From positions 1 through 9,557 of the forward strand of contig VBCQ01000377.1 of the NCBI GenBank assembly GCA_005882155.1: DNA of 9,557 nucleotides, given 5' to 3'. Made by a program: the position numbers and the translations under genes. The notes under the pieces were generated by a model. It was not told the origin of the DNA. It saw nothing but the letters and a program-made list of their open reading frames with translations, and did not search any database. Below, piece after piece: positions 6,388 through 9,557 of the stretch (positions are counted from its first letter, which is position 1; each line of letters opens with the position of its first letter). The DNA comes from Betaproteobacteria bacterium (GTDB taxonomy: Bacteria > Pseudomonadota > Gammaproteobacteria > Burkholderiales > Burkholderiaceae_C).

Positions 6388-7841
6388 ACACACTGCAGAA
6401 CCGGCGCGTCTTGCTGATCGACGACATGCCGACGATCCACGAGGACTTTCGCAAGATCCTGATGCCGCATGCGCCGGCGAAGTCGGCGCTCGATGCGACC
6501 CGGGCCGCGCTGTTCGACGATGAGATCAAGTGCGTCGCCGCGCCGTTCGACGTCGACTCTGCGCATCAGGGACCAGAGGGGCTCGCCAAGGTGGTCGACT
6601 CGCTGGCTGCCGGCCGGCCGTATGCGATGGCCTTCGTCGACATGCGAATGCCACCCGGCTGGGACGGCACCGAAACCGTCGAGCGGCTGTGGCAGGCCGA
6701 CCCGCGGCTGCAGATCGTCATCTGCACTGCCTACTCCGACGCGTCGTGGGAGGAGGTGCTCGCGCGGCTCGACGCGCGCGATCGGCTGCTGATCCTGAAG
6801 AAACCGTTCGACAACGTCGAGGTTCTGCAGCTCGCCAACGCGCTGACTGCGAAGTGGGAGCTGACCCAGCGGGCCACCTCGCAGATCGATCATCTCGAAG
6901 AGGCGGTGCAGGAACGAACCCGCAAGTTGAGCGATGCCAACGCGGCGTTGCAGGCGCAGATGCACGAGCGCAAGCGCTTGGAGAGCCAGCTCGTGCAGTC
7001 GGAGAAGCTCGCCTCGATCGGTCAGCTCGCGGCCGGGGTGGCGCACGAGATCAACAACCCGATCGGCTACGTCTGCTCCAATTTCGGCACGCTCGAAAGC
7101 TACCTCGCGCATTTGTTCGAGATGCTGGCGGCCTACGAAGGAGCGGAGCCCCGCATCGAATCGCCCGAGCTCGTCGCCGAGCTGCGCGGCTTGCGCGACC
7201 GAGTCGGGCTCGACTTCCTGAAGGACGACGTGCCGGCGCTGATGCGCGAGTCGAGTGAAGGCATCGCGCGAGTGCGGCAGATCGTGCAGGACCTGAAGGA
7301 CTTCTCGCGCGTCGACTCGGCGCAGGAATGGCAATGGGCCGATCTGCATCAGGGCATCGACTCGACGCTCAACATCGTCGCCAGCGAAGTGAAGTTCAAG
7401 GCCGACGTCGTCAAGGACTACGCAACCCTGCCGCAGATCGAGTGCCTGCCTTCGCAGCTCAACCAGGTGGTGATGAACCTGGTGGTCAACGCCGCGCATG
7501 CGATGGGCTGCGAGCGCGGCCGCATCACGATCCGCACCCGCGCCGAGGGCGACGACGTGTTGCTGGAAGTGGCTGACACCGGCAGCGGCATTGCGCCAGA
7601 GAACTTGTCGCGCATTTTCGACCCGTTCTTCACGACCAAGCCGGTCGGGCAAGGCACCGGGCTCGGCTTGTCGCTGTCGTACGGGATCGTGAAGAATCAC
7701 GGCGGGCGCATCGACGTGACGAGCCAGCTCGGCCACGGCACGACCTTCCGCGTCGTCTTGCCGGTGCGACGCCCGGCACCAGGGCCTGACGCGCTGAGCG
7801 CTGCTCGCCCGCGGGCCAGCGAGGCCGCAGTGCGCGACTGA
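6384..7841 (+). CDS. Soluble hybrid histidine kinase with N-terminal receiver domain
   Basis: A 485-residue cytoplasmic protein with no membrane segment. The receiver domain (about 7-155) has the acidic pair Asp13-Asp14 (LLIDDMP), phosphoacceptor Asp86 (FVDMRMPPG), Thr115 (CTAYSD) and Lys140 (LKKPF), so it should accept phosphate. Between the acidic pair and Asp86 it is longer than a minimal receiver. A coiled coil (about 155-205) joins it to an H-box EKLASIGQLAAGVAHEINNP with His221. The ATPase domain has the N-box NLVVNAAHAM (365-374), G1 DTGSGI (398-403), the F-box FDPFFTTKP and G2 GQGTGLGLSL. A Pro/Ala/Arg-rich tail ends the protein. The start overlaps the stop of the membrane kinase (ATGA). 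The likely role is partner of that kinase: its receiver could take phosphate from His296 and tune its own kinase activity. No output domain is present, so a further response regulator must exist elsewhere. Direction of phosphate flow is inference. Confidence 0.92.
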   Translation: MNTLQNRRVLLIDDMPTIHEDFRKILMPHAPAKSALDATRAALFDDEIKCVAAPFDVDSAHQGPEGLAKVVDSLAAGRPYAMAFVDMRMPPGWDGTETVERLWQADPRLQIVICTAYSDASWEEVLARLDARDRLLILKKPFDNVEVLQLANALTAKWELTQRATSQIDHLEEAVQERTRKLSDANAALQAQMHERKRLESQLVQSEKLASIGQLAAGVAHEINNPIGYVCSNFGTLESYLAHLFEMLAAYEGAEPRIESPELVAELRGLRDRVGLDFLKDDVPALMRESSEGIARVRQIVQDLKDFSRVDSAQEWQWADLHQGIDSTLNIVASEVKFKADVVKDYATLPQIECLPSQLNQVVMNLVVNAAHAMGCERGRITIRTRAEGDDVLLEVADTGSGIAPENLSRIFDPFFTTKPVGQGTGLGLSLSYGIVKNHGGRIDVTSQLGHGTTFRVVLPVRRPAPGPDALSAARPRASEAAVRD

Positions 7842-7849
7842 CCGCGCCG

Positions 7850-7855
7850 TACAAT
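7850..7855 (+). promoter_or_regulatory. Candidate -10 element (TACAAT) for yajC
   Basis: TACAAT lies 8 nt after the kinase stop codon and about 50 nt before the yajC start, a plausible place for an independent sigma-70 promoter. No convincing -35 is seen at 16-18 nt upstream. It suggests that yajC-secD does not depend on the upstream operon. Confidence 0.4.
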
Positions 7856-7865
7856 CCCAAAGTTT

Positions 7866-7889
7866 TGCCGGCGGCGGTGGGCCCCGGCA
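7866..7889 (+). promoter_or_regulatory. Short hairpin between the kinase operon and yajC
   Basis: TGCCGG and CCGGCA form a perfect 6-bp stem with a 12-nt GC-rich loop. It is followed by ATCTTT rather than a clean T-run. It could be a weak terminator for the upstream operon or a structured yajC leader, since the yajC ribosome site follows within 6 nt. Confidence 0.3.
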
Positions 7890-7894
7890 TCTTT

Positions 7895-7898
7895 GAGG
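7895..7898 (+). promoter_or_regulatory. Ribosome binding site that fixes the yajC start
   Basis: GAGG lies 9 nt upstream of GTG at 7908. An in-frame TTG at 7893 overlaps this site, so it cannot be the true start. Confidence 0.65.
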
Positions 7899-7907
7899 AC
7901 TCTCCAA

Positions 7908-8243
7908 GTGTTCATTTCCGAAGCGTTTGCACAGACCGCGCCCGCTGCGACGGGGTCCGGCGACGGGCTGTTCGGCGGGATCGGCGGCATGCTGCCGATC
8001 CTTCTGATGTTCGTGGTCCTTTATTTCGTGATGATCCGGCCCCAGATGAAGCGCCAGAAAGAGCAGAAGGCCATGATCGACGCTCTGGCCAAGGGCGACG
8101 AAGTGGTCATCGCCGGCGGTGTGCTGGGCAAGATTTCCAAGATGGGCGAGAGCTATCTGCATGTCGAGATCGCCAACGGCGTCGAGGTCCAGGTGCAGCG
8201 CGCGGCCGTCGTCCAAGTCCTGCCCAAGGGCACCTACAAATAA
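7908..8243 (+). CDS. yajC: Preprotein translocase subunit YajC
   Basis: A 111-residue inner-membrane protein that associates with SecDF in the Sec export machinery. It starts at GTG with the N-terminus MFISEAFAQ, a form typical of betaproteobacterial YajC as I remember it. A Gly-rich linker leads to one transmembrane helix (about 27-44, MLPILLMFVVLYFVMIRP). The family signature region RPQMKRQKEQ and the cytoplasmic KGDEVVIAGGVLGKI follow. The length is normal. secD follows after 87 nt, the usual gene order. The tgt gene often found upstream of yajC is absent here; the kinase operon takes that place. Confidence 0.96.
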   Translation: MFISEAFAQTAPAATGSGDGLFGGIGGMLPILLMFVVLYFVMIRPQMKRQKEQKAMIDALAKGDEVVIAGGVLGKISKMGESYLHVEIANGVEVQVQRAAVVQVLPKGTYK

Positions 8244-8261
8244 CCTGACCGGCACGCCGCG

Positions 8262-8282
8262 GCACGCTCGCCGAGCGCGTGC
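8262..8282 (+). promoter_or_regulatory. Hairpin in the yajC-secD gap
   Basis: GCACGC and GCGTGC form a perfect 6-bp stem around a 9-nt loop that can itself pair (CTC/GAG). No T-run follows. It may adjust the ratio of yajC to secD mRNA or be a by-product of high GC content. Confidence 0.25.
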
Positions 8283-8330
8283 GGCGCGCTGTCATTGGGT
8301 CAGCGGGCCTGCGCCCGAAGGAAAGGCGTC

Positions 8331-9557
8331 ATGAATCGCTATCCCCTCTGGAAGTACGTGATCCTGGCGATCGCGCTGCTGGTTGGCCTCGTCTACACGC
8401 TTCCGAACTTTTTCGGCGAAGCGCCGGCGGTGCAGGTCAGCAGCGGCAAGGCGACGCTGAAGCTCGACAGCGGCATGGCGACTCGTGTCGACCAGGCGCT
8501 CACGCAGGCCGGCATCAAGGCCGACTTCGTTCAGTTCGAAGGCAACTCGGTGAAGGCGCGCTTCGCCGACCTGGAAACGCAGAGCCGCGCCAAAGAGGCG
8601 ATCAGCAAGGCGCTTAACCCGGATCCCAACGACCCGAGCTACATCGTTGCGCTGAACCTGCTGTCGCGTTCGCCGCATTGGCTGACTGCGCTGCGCGCGC
8701 TGCCGATGTACCTCGGGCTGGACCTGCGCGGCGGCGTGCACTTCCTGATGCAGGTCGACATGAAATCGGCGCTGACGAAGAAGGCCGAAGCGCTGACCGG
8801 CGACATCCGCACGCTGTTGCGCGACAAGAACCTGCGCCATACCGGAATCACGCGCGACGGCAACAACGTCGAGGTTCGCTTTCGCGACCGCGAGACGCTG
8901 ACCGCGGCAGTCAACTTGCTCTCCGACCAGCTGCCCGACCTGCAATGGACGGAGTCGGCCGAGGCCGGCGAGTTCAGGCTGGCAGGAACGCTGAAGCCCG
9001 AGGCGGCGCGCCGGGTGCAGGACACGGCGATCAAGCAGAACATCACGACGCTGCACAACCGCGTCAACGAGCTCGGCGTCGCCGAGCCGGTGATCCAGCA
9101 GCAGGGCGCCGATCGCGTCGTCGTTCAGCTGCCCGGGGTGCAGGACACGGCGAAAGCCAAGGACATCATCGGCCGCACGGCGACGCTCGAGATCCGCATG
9201 GTCGACGACAGCCCCGAGGCCGCGGCGGCTGCGGCCGGCACCGGCCCGGTACCGTTCGGAACCGAGCGCTACATCGAGCGCGCCGGCGCGCCGCTGATCG
9301 TCAAGCGGCAAGTCATCCTCACCGGCGAGAACCTCACCGATGCGCAGCCCGGCTTCGATAACCAGACGCAAGAAGCCGCGGTGCACCTGACGCTCGACGC
9401 CAAGGGCGCGCGCATCTTCAAGGACGTGACGCGCGAAAGCGTCGGCAAGCGCATGGCGATTCTGCTGTTCGAGAAGGGCAAAGGCGAGGTCGTGACGGCG
9501 CCGGTGATCCGCAGCGAGATCGGCGGCGGACGGGTGCAGATCTCCGGCCGCATGACA
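8331..9557 (+). CDS. secD: Protein translocase subunit SecD (partial, C-terminus beyond window)
   Basis: SecD, with SecF, uses the proton motive force to pull exported proteins through SecYEG from the periplasmic side. There are 409 codons without a stop up to the right edge. The family is about 610-620 residues, so the rest of the protein, including the membrane helices TM2-6, lies outside. Seen here are the first membrane helix (WKYVILAIALLVGLVYTLPNFF), the conserved GLDLRGGVHFLMQVDM motif, NRVNELGVAEPVIQQQG, RVVVQLPGVQD and LDAKGARIFKDVT in the large periplasmic P1 domain. ATG 8331 is chosen because AAGGA (8318-8322) lies 8 nt upstream and the N-terminus matches the family. secF is expected next, beyond the window. 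Confidence 0.97.
   Translation, partial: MNRYPLWKYVILAIALLVGLVYTLPNFFGEAPAVQVSSGKATLKLDSGMATRVDQALTQAGIKADFVQFEGNSVKARFADLETQSRAKEAISKALNPDPNDPSYIVALNLLSRSPHWLTALRALPMYLGLDLRGGVHFLMQVDMKSALTKKAEALTGDIRTLLRDKNLRHTGITRDGNNVEVRFRDRETLTAAVNLLSDQLPDLQWTESAEAGEFRLAGTLKPEAARRVQDTAIKQNITTLHNRVNELGVAEPVIQQQGADRVVVQLPGVQDTAKAKDIIGRTATLEIRMVDDSPEAAAAAAGTGPVPFGTERYIERAGAPLIVKRQVILTGENLTDAQPGFDNQTQEAAVHLTLDAKGARIFKDVTRESVGKRMAILLFEKGKGEVVTAPVIRSEIGGGRVQISGRMT

Noticed and set aside
4339..6393. A long minus-strand open frame opposite the protease tail and membrane kinase
   Set aside because: It is an antisense shadow: the plus-strand frame shows all kinase motifs, and the antisense product has no recognisable domain.
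7893..7907. TTG start for yajC
   Set aside because: It overlaps the GAGG ribosome site. GTG 7908 gives the expected MFISEAFAQ N-terminus.
5985..8255. A 756-codon minus-strand open frame spanning both kinases and yajC
   Set aside because: It crosses several well-supported plus-strand genes, and its composition (Arg, His, Val, Leu) is typical of antisense frames in GC-rich genomes.

Overview
The window is GC-rich and densely coded. It looks like a betaproteobacterial chromosome, probably Burkholderiales. The evidence is a homodimeric-type pyruvate dehydrogenase E1 (AceE), a YajC that begins MFISEAFAQ, a yajC-secD pair and strong third-position GC bias. The taxon is an inference; no rRNA or other marker gene is present.

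Layout. Positions 1-2067 (minus strand) hold the first 689 codons of aceE, cut by the left edge. Positions 2068-2446 are a divergent intergenic region. On the plus strand it contains a convincing cyclic-di-GMP-I (GEMM-I) riboswitch aptamer at about 2219-2298. A structured leader follows, ending in a stem that covers the Shine-Dalgarno sequence of the next gene. Positions 2447-7841 (plus strand) hold three genes joined by two ATGA stop/start overlaps: an exported subtilisin-like (S8) protease with nine C-terminal hexapeptide repeats, a multi-pass membrane histidine kinase with a VLHNVGN H-box, and a soluble kinase with an N-terminal receiver domain. Positions 7908-8243 hold yajC and 8331-9557 hold the first 409 codons of secD, cut by the right edge.

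How the genes may work together. aceE (central carbon metabolism) and yajC-secD (Sec export accessory complex) are housekeeping genes flanking the three-gene cassette. Within the cassette, the aptamer suggests that the second messenger c-di-GMP controls production of the protease and, through translational coupling, of the two kinases. The membrane kinase and the receiver-bearing kinase have the parts needed for a phosphorelay, but neither carries a DNA-binding or other output domain. The final output must lie elsewhere or be protein-protein interaction. The combination of c-di-GMP riboswitch, secreted repeat-tailed protease and two kinases is the most noteworthy content. I do not recognise it as a named system.

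No tRNA, rRNA, insertion sequence, CRISPR array or phage gene was seen.
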